NCBI GenBank assembly: GCA_018433975.1
Contig: JAHDQE010000085.1
Coordinates: 1-64,000 of the forward strand
From: Ornatilinea sp.
Lineage (GTDB): Bacteria; Chloroflexota; Anaerolineae; Anaerolineales; Anaerolineaceae
Direction of reading: 5' to 3'
DNA: 64,000 nt
In this document: positions 26,875 to 36,553 of the stretch, piece by piece
Layout: the number at the start of each line of letters is the position of its first letter
How positions within the stretch are numbered: the first letter of the stretch is position 1
Made by a program: the position numbers and the translations under genes
Notes under the pieces: generated by a model
Database searches by the model: none
Told to the model about the DNA's origin: nothing
Seen by the model: only the letters and a program-made list of their open reading frames with translations

Positions 26875-29800
26875 ATGTCATTTGTTCACCTGCATGTTCA
26901 TTCACAATATTCATTGTTGGATGGCTTCAGCAGCATAAAAAAATTGGTTTCCCGCATAAAAGAAATGAATATGCCAGCAGTGGCATTAACAGATCATGGC
27001 ACTATGTTTGGGGTAATTGATTTTTTCAACACTGCGAAAAAAGCAGGTGTAAAACCGATTATTGGCCTGGAGGCCTATCTTGCTCCCCGCAGGATGACAG
27101 ACCGGGACCCTCAGTATGACAAAAAAGCTTATCATTTGTTGCTGCTGGCGGAAAATATGGTGGGTTACGAGAACCTTCTCCAGATAGCTAGCGCTTCCCA
27201 ACTGGAAGGTTTTTACTATAAGCCCCGAATCGATCACGAATATCTGGCTGACCACTCCGAGGGCCTGATCTGTACCTCCTCGTGCCTGGCCGGTGAAATA
27301 CCGCGTACTATAATCACCCAGGGGGTTGAGTTTGCGCAGGAAAAATTGGATTGGTACTATCAGGTTTTTGGCCCCGATCATTTCTTTCTGGAATTGCAGA
27401 AGCACAATATTAAAGAGTTGGATCAGGTTAATAAGACTCTGTTGGAATTGGGGAAACGCTATAATTCCCGCTTTATTGCCACCAATGATGCGCATTATGT
27501 GGACCGGGCCGATGCGAAATACCAGGATATTCTCCTCGCGATCCAAACCGGCTCATTGATCACGGATCCTAATCGCTTTAAAATGTCGGATGACTCATAT
27601 TATTTGCGTTCTCCGGAGGAAATGGCCGCGCTATTCGCCGAGGTGCCGGAAGCGATAAGCAATACCCTTCTGATTGCGGACCGCTGTAATGTTGATCTGA
27701 CGCCGGAAGGCTACCACCTGCCCATTTTTGATGTCCCCGAGGGATATACCGCAGAGACCTATCTGCGGGAATTGTGCGAAGAGGGTCTGTTGGAGCGTTA
27801 TGGTACACATGCTGCCGATCCGGAAGTGCGGGAACGCCTGGATTATGAGCTGGGAATCATTCATAAAATGGGCTTTGATGCCTACTTTTTGATTGTTTGG
27901 GACCTGTGCGAATATGCCAATGAATTGAATATCTGGTACAACGCACGCGGCTCGGCTGCGGGTTCATTGGTTGCTTTCACACTGGGAATCACCAATGTGG
28001 AACCTTTGAGCCATGGGCTGATCTTTGAACGGTTTTTGAATCCCAGCCGTGTCAACATGCCGGATATTGATCTCGATTTTCAGGACGATAAGCGTGCTAC
28101 CATCATGCAGTACTGTGCGACAAAGTACGGTGAGGATCGTGTGTCTCAAATTATCACTTTCGGCACCATGGCGGCGCGCGGTGCCATCCGCGATGTGGGG
28201 CGCGTGATGGATATTCCCCTTTCGGAAGTGGACCGGGTTACCAAGCTTATCCCGGCTATTCCCGGAAAGCCGGTCTCGATTCAGGAAGCGCTTGAAAGCG
28301 AACAGGAACTGAAAAAGCTGTATGATGAAACTCCTTATCTGAAGGAACTTCTGGATACTGCGACACAGATGGAAGGTGCCATCCGCAACGCCGGGACGCA
28401 TGCCTGTGGGGTGATCATCACCGATAAACCCATCACCAATTATGCGCCGCTGCACCGCTCTACCTCCAATTCGGATGACAACCCCATCAATGCGGTGGCC
28501 CAGTTTGAAATGTCGGTTGTAGATTCAATGGGCCTGCTTAAGGTTGACTTTTTAGGACTGCTGACGCTTACCGTGATGCAGCGAGCCTGTGCTTTGATTG
28601 AAGAGCGGCATGGCGTGCACCTGAATCTGGATAATATTCCTCTGGAGGATGAGGAAACTTTCTTCCTCCTGGGAAACGGACAAACCGCCGGTGTGTTCCA
28701 ATTGGAAGGCACAGGAATGACCCGCTATTTAATGCAGATGAAACCCAAGAACGTTGCCAACATTATCGCTATGGTGGCGCTCTATCGTCCCGGGCCTCTG
28801 GAATTCATTCCTTCGTACATCCGGCGAATGCATAACGAAGAAGAAGTGACCTACCGGCATCCCAAACTGGAGTTGATTTTCAACGAGACATACGGGATTC
28901 CGATTTATCAGGAACAGATCATGTTTGCCGCCATGGATCTGGCGGGTTACACTGCCTCTGAAGCGGATGGTCTGCGGAAAGCGATTGCGAAGAAAAAGGC
29001 GGAGCAGATTATCATGCACCGCCAGAAATTTATTGAAGGTGCTCAGGAACGCGAGATTGATAAAGAAGTTGCCGAGGCAATTTTCACCGATTGGGAAAAC
29101 TTTGCCCGATATGGTTTTAATAAGAGCCACGCTGCGGATTATGGGATCATTGCTGTTCAGACAGCCTATTTGAAAACGCATTACACCGTGGAATACATGA
29201 CAGCTCTGTTGTCTGCGTCTAAAAATGACTCGGCCAAGGTAGCGCTGTATGTGGCGGATTGCCGTTCCATGGGGATTGATGTGCTCCCGCCCAATGTTCA
29301 AAGCAGCGGATGGGATTTCACCATTGAAGATCGCCCTGACCAGTCTGCTGCGATCCGCTTTGGTATGGGGGCGATCAAAAACGTGGGTCAGGGGCCGGTA
29401 GATGTGATTCTGGAAGCGCGGAATGAGAAGCCCTTCACGGATTTGGATGACTTTGTGCATCGCGTGGATTTGCGCCATGTTGGGAAACGAGCGTTGGAAA
29501 GTCTGATAAGGGTAGGGGCTCTGGATGAATATGGCCCGCGCTCCTCGCTGCTGGAAGCTATGGACCGCATTATGTCCGTCAGCACCAGCCATTTCCGTGC
29601 CTTACAAGCCGGTCAAATGAGCTTCTTCGGGGTGGTAGATGGTATTGAGGAGCAAATTGAGCTCCCGATTTCCTTTATGCTGGATCCCCGGGAACAGTTG
29701 GAATGGGAGCGTGAACTATTGGGGCTGTATGTGTCTGACCATCCCTTATCTCCCTTTATGACAGCGCTGAAAAATAAAATCTCACATTCATGTACTGAGC

Positions 29801-30789
29801 TGGAAGGAACAAAAAACCGCCAGAAGGTGGTGGTAGCCGGGATGATCACCCGTTTCCGCAGGCATGAAACTAAGACCGGAAAGCGGATGGGTTTTGTGAC
29901 GATTGAGGATCTTCAAGGCAGCCTGGATCTTGTCCTTTTCCCCAAAGTGTGGGAACAATACGGCAGTCAGGTGGCTGTGGACCAGGTAATTTCTGCTGAA
30001 GGACGGGTAGATAAAGAGAATGGCGACCCCAAGGTGTTGGTGGATAAGCTTTCTGTAGTGGTGTTGGATGATCTCGCTTTGGATTCTGGTGAAGAAGGTC
30101 TTATGGATTTCCCCGGCATGACCGACCTGCCGGATTTGATGGAAACGGAATTTGAGCAGGAAGAAGACCTCCCTACAATCGAAAAGGTTAGCGAAGTGGC
30201 ACCGGCATATTCAGCACATCCCCCTGCGCCATCGGCGGCAGGGCAAAAATCCGCTGGCCCGGTTGACGAAGAGCTCCCTCCATTGCCGGAGGATGATAAT
30301 TGGATGTACGGATCCTCTTCAGCTACGGATACCCCACCGGTAGCGGAACCACCAAAGAAAGAAGTGGTGAATACTGTGCCAGGCTCAAGCGGTTCTTCAC
30401 TGGCTGCCGCTGTGGAGCCCTTTAAACCCACTGCGCCTCCTCCTGTTCCTCCTGTAGAAAAAATGCCAATCTCTTATCTGGTTTCTCCTATTGGCCTGGG
30501 GGGGCTGCTGGGAGAGGAAGAAAAAACTGAAAAACCGCGTATGGTTACCCTGATTTTTAAGTCCACACCGGATAAAGAGCGTGACGCCCGGCGGGTGAAA
30601 CGGATTTATGGCATGCTGCGCTCCTCTCCCGGGAAGGACCGGTTTTCATTTATGGTAGATCAGGAAGGTCATAACTATCTCATTGAATTTCCCAATGAAA
30701 CGACCGGGATTACTCCGGAATTGATGGCAAGGTTAACTTTTGTTATGGGGGACGAAAACGTTCTGATCAAGGACATTAAAGTCCAATAA
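26875..30789 (+). CDS. dnaE: DNA polymerase III subunit alpha
   Basis: This is the replicative polymerase catalytic subunit. The N-terminal PHP domain keeps metal-binding motifs (HLHVHSQYSLLDG, ALTDHGTMFG, ATNDAHY). The C-family polymerase core has PDIDLDFQDD and LLKVDFLGLL. An OB-fold lies at about 985-1065 (VVVAGMITRFRRHETKTGKR). At 1304 aa it is longer than typical (about 1160): a Pro/Ala/Ser-rich low-complexity linker at about 1100-1190 leads to an extra folded domain from about 1220 (MVTLIFKSTPDKERDARRVK) to the end. AGGATGGG precedes the ATG. Confidence 0.95.
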   Translation: MSFVHLHVHSQYSLLDGFSSIKKLVSRIKEMNMPAVALTDHGTMFGVIDFFNTAKKAGVKPIIGLEAYLAPRRMTDRDPQYDKKAYHLLLLAENMVGYENLLQIASASQLEGFYYKPRIDHEYLADHSEGLICTSSCLAGEIPRTIITQGVEFAQEKLDWYYQVFGPDHFFLELQKHNIKELDQVNKTLLELGKRYNSRFIATNDAHYVDRADAKYQDILLAIQTGSLITDPNRFKMSDDSYYLRSPEEMAALFAEVPEAISNTLLIADRCNVDLTPEGYHLPIFDVPEGYTAETYLRELCEEGLLERYGTHAADPEVRERLDYELGIIHKMGFDAYFLIVWDLCEYANELNIWYNARGSAAGSLVAFTLGITNVEPLSHGLIFERFLNPSRVNMPDIDLDFQDDKRATIMQYCATKYGEDRVSQIITFGTMAARGAIRDVGRVMDIPLSEVDRVTKLIPAIPGKPVSIQEALESEQELKKLYDETPYLKELLDTATQMEGAIRNAGTHACGVIITDKPITNYAPLHRSTSNSDDNPINAVAQFEMSVVDSMGLLKVDFLGLLTLTVMQRACALIEERHGVHLNLDNIPLEDEETFFLLGNGQTAGVFQLEGTGMTRYLMQMKPKNVANIIAMVALYRPGPLEFIPSYIRRMHNEEEVTYRHPKLELIFNETYGIPIYQEQIMFAAMDLAGYTASEADGLRKAIAKKKAEQIIMHRQKFIEGAQEREIDKEVAEAIFTDWENFARYGFNKSHAADYGIIAVQTAYLKTHYTVEYMTALLSASKNDSAKVALYVADCRSMGIDVLPPNVQSSGWDFTIEDRPDQSAAIRFGMGAIKNVGQGPVDVILEARNEKPFTDLDDFVHRVDLRHVGKRALESLIRVGALDEYGPRSSLLEAMDRIMSVSTSHFRALQAGQMSFFGVVDGIEEQIELPISFMLDPREQLEWERELLGLYVSDHPLSPFMTALKNKISHSCTELEGTKNRQKVVVAGMITRFRRHETKTGKRMGFVTIEDLQGSLDLVLFPKVWEQYGSQVAVDQVISAEGRVDKENGDPKVLVDKLSVVVLDDLALDSGEEGLMDFPGMTDLPDLMETEFEQEEDLPTIEKVSEVAPAYSAHPPAPSAAGQKSAGPVDEELPPLPEDDNWMYGSSSATDTPPVAEPPKKEVVNTVPGSSGSSLAAAVEPFKPTAPPPVPPVEKMPISYLVSPIGLGGLLGEEEKTEKPRMVTLIFKSTPDKERDARRVKRIYGMLRSSPGKDRFSFMVDQEGHNYLIEFPNETTGITPELMARLTFVMGDENVLIKDIKVQ

Positions 30790-30811
30790 CCTTTGAGGTA
30801 AAGATAAAAAC

Positions 30812-30844
30812 AAAAAGGCTTCGGAAAACTCCGAAGCCTTTTAT
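30812..30844. terminator. Bidirectional terminator between dnaE and lysS
   Basis: An 11-bp stem (30815-30825 with 30830-30840) with an AAAC loop has a T run on the plus side and an A run on the left, which is a T run on the minus strand. It can end both convergent genes. Confidence 0.9.
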
Positions 30845-30865
30845 TGATATTGTGAAATGTAATTT

Positions 30866-32383
30866 TTAGTCTTCGCCCCGTTCGCGTAAATGCGGGAACA
30901 AAATTACTTCGCGGATGGTGCGGTTATTGGTGAGCAGCATGGTTAACCGGTCTACGCCCATCCCAAAACCGCCGGTTGGCGGCATGCCATACGACATGGC
31001 ACGCAGGTAATCCTCGTCCAATGGATGGAGTTCTTCATCATCTGCATCATACGCCCGCCCCATTTCAAGGAATCGGCTTTCCTGATCCAGCGTGTCGTTC
31101 AATTCAGAAAAGGCATTACAAAGTTCCATCCCCCCTACAAAACCTTCAAACCGTTCTACCGTCTGCGGGTCATCCGGTTTGGATTTAGCCAGCGGGGAGA
31201 TGTCTCTGGGGTAATTATACAGGAATGTGGGTTGGATGAAGTTTGGCTCAAGGTAATCTCCGAGCATAGCATCAATCAGCTTCCCGCGCGTAGATCCCGG
31301 TTTCGAGGAAATCCCTTTTTCTTTCATCGCTTCTGCCAGGCTTTCGGCAGTGGGGTGTTCCGCAATGTCAATACCTACCGCGTCGATCAGGCCCTGGCGC
31401 AGTTCAACCCGTTTCCAGGGCGGGCTCATATCAATTTCCTGTCCATCGAAAATGAACTTGCGTTTTCCAAGGACTTTGTCACATACGAAGGCCAGCATAT
31501 TTTCGGTCAGTTCCATCACGGTCTTGTAATCCGCATAGGCCATGTAGAACTCAAGCTGGGTAAATTCCGGGTTGTGTTTAAAGGAGACGCCTTCGTTCCG
31601 AAAATCCCGCCCAATTTCGTAAACACGGTCGAACATCCCTACCAACAGCCGTTTCAGATAAAGCTCGAAGGAGATTCGCAGGTACAGGTCCTGTTTTAGC
31701 TGGTTATGGTGGGTTACAAAGGGGCGTGCTGCTGCGCCACCGTAGATCGGCTGGAGAATAGGGGTTTCTACTTCCAAAAAGTCCAGGTCGTCCAGGTATT
31801 GACGCAAAGCTTTTACTACATTGGCCCGGGCCCGGAAGACTTCCCGCACGCCAGGGTTGACTGCCAGATCTGCATAGCGCTGGCGGAACCGGGTTTCGGG
31901 ATCAGAGAGCGTTGCGTGGCGGACCACTTCGCCATCTACGACCTCGTCTTTTGCGGGAGGAAGGGGAGTGATGGCTTTGGAAAGCATTTCGAACGAATCG
32001 ACGTGCACCGATATCTCACCGGTCCGGGTCCGGAATAGTTTTCCGGAAGCTTCCATGAAGTCACCCAGGTCGAATAGCTCCTGGAATAGTTTCATTTTTT
32101 CTTTACCGATTTCGTTGATACGGAAAAACAGTTGAATCCGGCCGCTGCCATCCTCAATATGGGCAAAAATGATCTTTCCCATGGGACGCATGGCCCGGAT
32201 CCGGCCACCCACCGTCACCACAACCGGATCTTCGGAGTGGGCTTCTTCCGCCTTTATGAAAGCTTCAATGGCACCCTGAGTGGTGTGTGTGATATGGGAT
32301 TTAATTGGATAAGGTTCAATACCGGCATCACGAAGTTGATGGATTTTATCCGCTCGATTTTTTTCCAGTTCATTCAGTTGCAT
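30866..32383 (-). CDS. lysS: Lysyl-tRNA synthetase, class II
   Basis: This enzyme charges tRNA-Lys. The N-terminal OB-fold anticodon-binding domain (VTVGGRIRAMRPMGKIIFAH) precedes the class II catalytic core, with motif 2 FRNEGVSFKHNPEFTQLEFY and motif 3 GFGMGVDRLTMLL. The length of 505 aa is standard. The ATG is preceded by GGAAG. It lies downstream of greA on the same strand, but a terminator between them suggests partly separate expression. Confidence 0.97.
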   Translation of the reverse strand: MQLNELEKNRADKIHQLRDAGIEPYPIKSHITHTTQGAIEAFIKAEEAHSEDPVVVTVGGRIRAMRPMGKIIFAHIEDGSGRIQLFFRINEIGKEKMKLFQELFDLGDFMEASGKLFRTRTGEISVHVDSFEMLSKAITPLPPAKDEVVDGEVVRHATLSDPETRFRQRYADLAVNPGVREVFRARANVVKALRQYLDDLDFLEVETPILQPIYGGAAARPFVTHHNQLKQDLYLRISFELYLKRLLVGMFDRVYEIGRDFRNEGVSFKHNPEFTQLEFYMAYADYKTVMELTENMLAFVCDKVLGKRKFIFDGQEIDMSPPWKRVELRQGLIDAVGIDIAEHPTAESLAEAMKEKGISSKPGSTRGKLIDAMLGDYLEPNFIQPTFLYNYPRDISPLAKSKPDDPQTVERFEGFVGGMELCNAFSELNDTLDQESRFLEMGRAYDADDEELHPLDEDYLRAMSYGMPPTGGFGMGVDRLTMLLTNNRTIREVILFPHLRERGED

Positions 32384-32435
32384 TTCTTGTACTTCCTTAA
32401 AATTATTAATTACGCGCCGAAATTATTCCAGCTTT

Positions 32436-32469
32436 AAAAAAGCCCCACCCGAATCAAATAGGGCGGGGC
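32436..32469 (-). terminator. Terminator of greA
   Basis: On the minus strand a 9-bp GC-rich stem (32461-32469 with 32442-32450, one G-U pair) with a 10-nt loop is followed by TTTTTT. It lies 20 nt after the greA stop and about 50 nt before lysS. Confidence 0.85.
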
Positions 32470-32488
32470 GAATGAGCCTATCCCATGT

Positions 32489-32956
32489 TTATTTTATTTC
32501 GATAATCCGCACGGAAAATGATCCGGCAGGCGCTTGTACTTCGACAACTTCACCTGCTTTGCGGTTGATCAATGCTTTACCCAGTGGGGACTCGTTGGAT
32601 ATCCGTCCCACCAGGGGTTTAGCTTCCGCTGCGCCGACGATCGTATATTCCTCGGGATCCGTGCCGTCTTCCTGAACAACTACTCTGGAACCGACGTGGA
32701 TAATATCCGGCGAGAGGCTTTGTTCATCGACGATCTTGGCAGTGGCTAAGAGGATTTCCAATTCTTTAATCCGTCCTTCCACAAAGGCCTGTTCGTTTTT
32801 TGCCGCTTCATACTCAGCATTTTCGATCAGTTCGCCGCCTTCATCAATGGCAGCGCGCAAACGAGCGGCAATTTCTTCTCGTCGTTCATTACGCAGCATT
32901 TCTAATTCTTCTTGCAGAGATTCGTAACCCTCACGGGTCAGGAAAGAAATTGACAT
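32489..32956 (-). CDS. greA: Transcription elongation factor GreA
   Basis: GreA rescues backtracked RNA polymerase by stimulating transcript cleavage. The N-terminal coiled coil has the tip GGELIENAEYEAAKNEQAF, with acidic residues at the catalytic positions, though the canonical GDLSENAEY is varied to GELIENAEY. The C-terminal FKBP-like domain ends RISNESPLGKALINRKAGE. The 155-aa length fits. The ATG at 32956 has TAGGA in front of it; an in-frame start 19 codons upstream would add unrelated residues and is rejected. Confidence 0.95.
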   Translation of the reverse strand: MSISFLTREGYESLQEELEMLRNERREEIAARLRAAIDEGGELIENAEYEAAKNEQAFVEGRIKELEILLATAKIVDEQSLSPDIIHVGSRVVVQEDGTDPEEYTIVGAAEAKPLVGRISNESPLGKALINRKAGEVVEVQAPAGSFSVRIIEIK

Positions 32957-33248
32957 GTTCCTACTCTTTGTTGATATGATGGAAAAAGGCCTCCCGGCTT
33001 TGCGATTAAACACAATAAAACCACCCCGTTTGGAGCGATTTCTACCGTTTAATCGTTACTTGATCGAGGCCCATTTCGAGTACGCAATATAATATCACAG
33101 GTTGAATGGGCTTGCAAGATTTATATAAGCAGTTATCGTCGCCAGCGCCTTGGGGGTGATTGCCTGGTTTGTTTTAATGGAAATTTGCTATACAATGGTT
33201 TTGAAAAACTATTGACGGCCGATCACTTTTAGAAAAGTAAAGGGTATT

Positions 33249-33743
33249 ATGACTGTAGTTGTTTCGCTTCGCGGTATGGTGGACGAATTACAAATGGTTT
33301 CCAATGAGACCCGCGCTTACCTGAATAAGGTAACCGGTGAGTTTTTCACCATTGATACTTTTGGTCTTGATTTTATGGAAACAGGTGAGGATGAGGGTAT
33401 GGAGGAAAGCCCAGATTGGCAGCGGGAATATTACCGAAAGGTGAGGGAAGTTGAGTCTTCTGGGGATTACCTGATGCTTCCGGACAGCTTTGAAATTCAT
33501 GAATATCAAATTATACAAGACTTTTGTTTTACCATTCCGAATGAAAATACCAGCGGGTTGTTTTTAGATATGCTCCACGGGGCGGGCGCGTTCCGCAGGT
33601 TTAAGGATTTGATTTACCGCTACGGCATTGAAAATGACTGGTTTGCATATAAAGAGCAGGCCTATAAAAAAATCGCCATTGCGTGGCTGGAAAGAGAGAG
33701 TTTAGCCTATCGCGATGACATGAAAAGAGCGCAGAGCGAGTGA
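33249..33743 (+). CDS. UPF0158 family protein
   Basis: This 164-aa soluble protein matches UPF0158: an N-terminal VSLRGMVDELQMVSNETRAYLN, then LPDSFEIHEYQIIQDFCFTI and the conserved GAGAFRRFKDLIYRYGIENDW-like centre, and a C-terminal AIAWLERESLAY. The function of the family is unknown. A weak AGGG lies before the ATG. It has no operon partner. Confidence 0.85.
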   Translation: MTVVVSLRGMVDELQMVSNETRAYLNKVTGEFFTIDTFGLDFMETGEDEGMEESPDWQREYYRKVREVESSGDYLMLPDSFEIHEYQIIQDFCFTIPNENTSGLFLDMLHGAGAFRRFKDLIYRYGIENDWFAYKEQAYKKIAIAWLERESLAYRDDMKRAQSE

Positions 33744-34002
33744 GGTTGGGCAGGTCGGTTGTTTTGACGCGGGTTTGCACTTTCTGAAAAGCAGGGTTCC
33801 GTTCCGACCAGGGCGCTGAGACGTTCTGTGCCGTTCGTGTTTACCTGTCAACCGCTTGAAAAAGCAGGCAGCGCATGTTGCATGTTTTGCATCTTGCTTT
33901 GAATTGCGAACCTTACCATCCCCTTTTTGTCCGCTGCCTGCCCCAGTAGTTACCAGAATTACATCTAATGAAAAATTCAGAATTAATTTGAGGTATCTGG
34001 AA

Positions 34003-34374
34003 ATGAAAAAATTAAAACTGGTAATATTTCTTTTTGTTTGTTTGGTCGTAATTGTAGTTGTTGAAAATCAGACAAAAATTCTCCATCACCTCTATAACAA
34101 CATTCTCTATGACAATCAAAATCACTATCTTCCTTGTTCCAAATTACCAACGGAGGCTTTTGTCAATGAAGTTTTATCCTCCCACCAAGATACCGTTGAA
34201 GCAATTCTCGAAGTCAATCCTGGGAATGTAGGAATTGATATCGACACCATCACTTGCCCAGGAAAAGCTGATCTGATTATCTGGTACGCATCTCATCAAA
34301 ATCGTTTAGCTATTCAAAAGATTGTTACAAATAATGATTTTTATGGAGTTCCTGTCAGTTTTCAAAACCGGTAA
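34003..34374 (+). CDS. Membrane-anchored protein of unknown function
   Basis: This 123-aa protein has one N-terminal hydrophobic segment (LVIFLFVCLVVIVVV) and an exported domain of about 95 residues with two cysteines that could pair (in LPCSKLP and ITCPGKADLIIWYASH). No family is recognised. The ATG at 34003 has GAGG 10 nt upstream; an open frame extends further upstream but lacks a site and a sensible N-terminus. The codon pattern looks AT-richer than neighbours, like the accessory region that follows. Confidence 0.65.
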   Translation: MKKLKLVIFLFVCLVVIVVVENQTKILHHLYNNILYDNQNHYLPCSKLPTEAFVNEVLSSHQDTVEAILEVNPGNVGIDIDTITCPGKADLIIWYASHQNRLAIQKIVTNNDFYGVPVSFQNR

Positions 34375-34862
34375 TTTTGTGTTTTTCGGACTAATGGTCA
34401 ACTGTTTGATTGGCAAATGTAAATAATGTTGTAACTGCTATAAGGATATCATACGTTTTTAAGGGCGGGATTATTGTGAATATATTCAGATCACTAAACA
34501 AAAATAACAATAACACAACTTGCACGTATCTTTGTGACACAATAGTCACAAGGCTGGTGAGAAAAAATGTTAACATTCTAATTGTTCCAATCCTTCTTTC
34601 TCTTTTTCACTTAAGTTTACTTGGGTGGCTTTTGGAAATGGCATTTGTTGTTTCCTGCCTTTAGTTTTTCCTGATTTACGGATTGCCTACTCTTTCGTCA
34701 ACCTTCTCCGATACCCTTATTCACCACTTGCGCCACCAGAAACGATATTACACTATTGCTGATTGGGAAAGCAATTTGCCACAATGCATACAACAATGAG
34801 AGTATGTATCACAGCCAGATGCAGTAGTGTTATAAATAGTAAAATACTCAACATGATATTTT
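34375..34862. other. Gene-free AT-rich interval beside a decayed insertion sequence
   Basis: I see no supportable gene here. A perfect 7-bp inverted repeat (TTGTGAC at 34532-34538, GTCACAA at 34545-34551) is present. No matching left end of the insertion sequence that follows was found, so its left part seems deleted. Confidence 0.6.
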
Positions 34863-35473
34863 GTCAAAGGTATTGGTCGTATTTACCAGCAAACCTTTAT
34901 GGATACGTATACTCGGGTGGGGTTCGCAAAATTGTATACAGCACACAATGGATTGACGGCTGCGGACATGCTCAACGATCGTGTGGTACCCTAGTTTGAA
35001 GAACAGGAAATTCCGTTGTTACGGATTCTGACAGACCGTGGGACGGAATATTGCGGAAGACTCGAAACGCACGATTATCAATTGTATTTGGCGTTTGAAG
35101 ACATTGACCATACGAAAACAAAGGCTAAATCACGCAAACCAACGGGATTTGCGAACGCCTGAACAAAACCATTAAAAACGAATTTTACGAGATTGCTTTT
35201 CGCAAAAAGGTGTATCAAACCCTGGATGAGTTGCAAAACGATTTGGATCAGTATATGCTGTTTTATAATACTAAACGACCGCACAGTGGGCGATACTGTG
35301 ATGGCAGAACTCCTTTGCAGACCTTTGAGGAAAGCAAACATTTGGCCAAAGAAAAACAACTTGATCAATTGTTCTCAGTGGAAGTAAGCACAACAGATGA
35401 CAGTTTTATTTTTCCTGACAGAATCACAATAGTTGTGTGTCGCGTCAGATTAAGTCTTAACTACTACAATTAA
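34863..35473 (+). pseudogene. Truncated, frameshifted IS481-type transposase remnant
   Basis: Three conceptual pieces together give the integrase-core half of an IS481-family transposase: VKGIGRIYQQTFMDTYTR, then LTDRGTEYCGRLETHDYQLY with IDHTKTKAKS, and TNGICERLNKTIKNEFYEIA leading to RPHSGRYCDGRTPLQTF. The N-terminal HTH half is missing. An in-frame TAG interrupts at 34992-34994. A one-base deletion near 35134 (SPQ region) shifts the frame. The element is dead. The sequence up to about 35470 may hold its right end. Confidence 0.85.
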
Positions 35474-35526
35474 AAGTTGTAGTCCGTGCAAATCAAAAAC
35501 TCTTGTATACCCAAAGGGGAGTGATA

Positions 35527-36468
35527 ATGGATGAGATCTCTATGGCTCTTGACATTCTCGTCATTGTTGTGCCGGTAACCTTGTTTTTCATCAGTTTTGT
35601 TATCGCCAGGCAATATCGTGCGCTGCAAAGCGTGTCGATTTTCTCAAAGATGTTTGTGGAGCACAGGTTACTGTTAAGCATAGGCGTGGGACTCTTCCTT
35701 AGCCTTGTATTAGCGGTAGTTTTTTTAAGTGCGGTAGAGTTTTCTACAAAACTGTTTTTCGTTTTTGCTGGTTTATTTTTATTTGGCGCCGCCGGCTTTT
35801 ATTTTGGCATTACTCTTGGGTGGGGAAAGGAAGCATCCGTGGTCAGGGATGGAATCTCTGTAGGACAGATACGGATGGATCCGCTACCGTCCAATGTGAT
35901 CGTAGAAAATACATCCGGTGTGATAAAAATTGTCATAAATGGCCAGAAAAAATGGGTGTGGTTTGTTCTGTTGCTTTCGCAGTGGATATTTGTTGGACTT
36001 TGTCTTTTGCCTTTTGGGGGGCTGATGTTGTTTGCGGTGTTACAAGACTTTCTGCCGATATACCTGAATATTTCTCTGGTCGGGGTCTGTGTAGGTGGTT
36101 TTGCAATATATCTTCTCTATACCAAATTTCGGCAAACCCTTGAGTATATCTTTGATCAGGAAATCATTGAAATTGATCATCTATCCGTGAAAATCGAGAA
36201 ATCAGGATTTAGTTTTAAAAGCAGAAAAGTATATCCTGCGGAAAACATTAAAAAGATAACCGTTTTATTTTCATCGGGCGGAACAAACATGCCAGTAAGA
36301 CGTTCTCCTTATGTGAATTCAAATCTTCCTGTGTTCATCCTGTGGCACAATCATGGGTTGAAGCGGTATCACGTATTTGGCAAAGGGGTTGATTTGGCCG
36401 ATGCTCAAAATATCTTGGAAACGATTTACAATAGGTTCCCGCAATATAGAGGTCGAGAGTTTGACTAA
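35527..36468 (+). CDS. Multi-pass membrane protein of unknown function
   Basis: This 313-aa protein has about five membrane segments: one at 8-27, two at about 48-90, and two at about 140-190. A C-terminal soluble domain of about 110 residues (YIFDQEIIEIDHLSVKIEKS onward) has a beta-rich, PH-like pattern. No family is recognised. The ATG at 35527 has GGGGAG in front; the frame opens 8 codons earlier without a site. It begins just after the insertion-sequence remnant. Confidence 0.7.
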   Translation: MDEISMALDILVIVVPVTLFFISFVIARQYRALQSVSIFSKMFVEHRLLLSIGVGLFLSLVLAVVFLSAVEFSTKLFFVFAGLFLFGAAGFYFGITLGWGKEASVVRDGISVGQIRMDPLPSNVIVENTSGVIKIVINGQKKWVWFVLLLSQWIFVGLCLLPFGGLMLFAVLQDFLPIYLNISLVGVCVGGFAIYLLYTKFRQTLEYIFDQEIIEIDHLSVKIEKSGFSFKSRKVYPAENIKKITVLFSSGGTNMPVRRSPYVNSNLPVFILWHNHGLKRYHVFGKGVDLADAQNILETIYNRFPQYRGREFD

Positions 36469-36553
36469 TCTGACCTCTGCTAATACAAACTGTTTAGCAG
36501 CCTCTTTATCGGTCAAAGCTGTTGGAGATAAGGAAAGATATGGTTTTTGAAGC

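Noticed and set aside
33760..33860. A CTGAGA box (33816-33821) hinting at a TPP riboswitch
   Set aside because: The other conserved TPP segments and stems are missing, and the downstream gene has no thiamine link.
34410..34664. 84-aa open frame in the AT-rich interval
   Set aside because: It lacks a ribosome binding site and the composition looks like random AT-rich translation.
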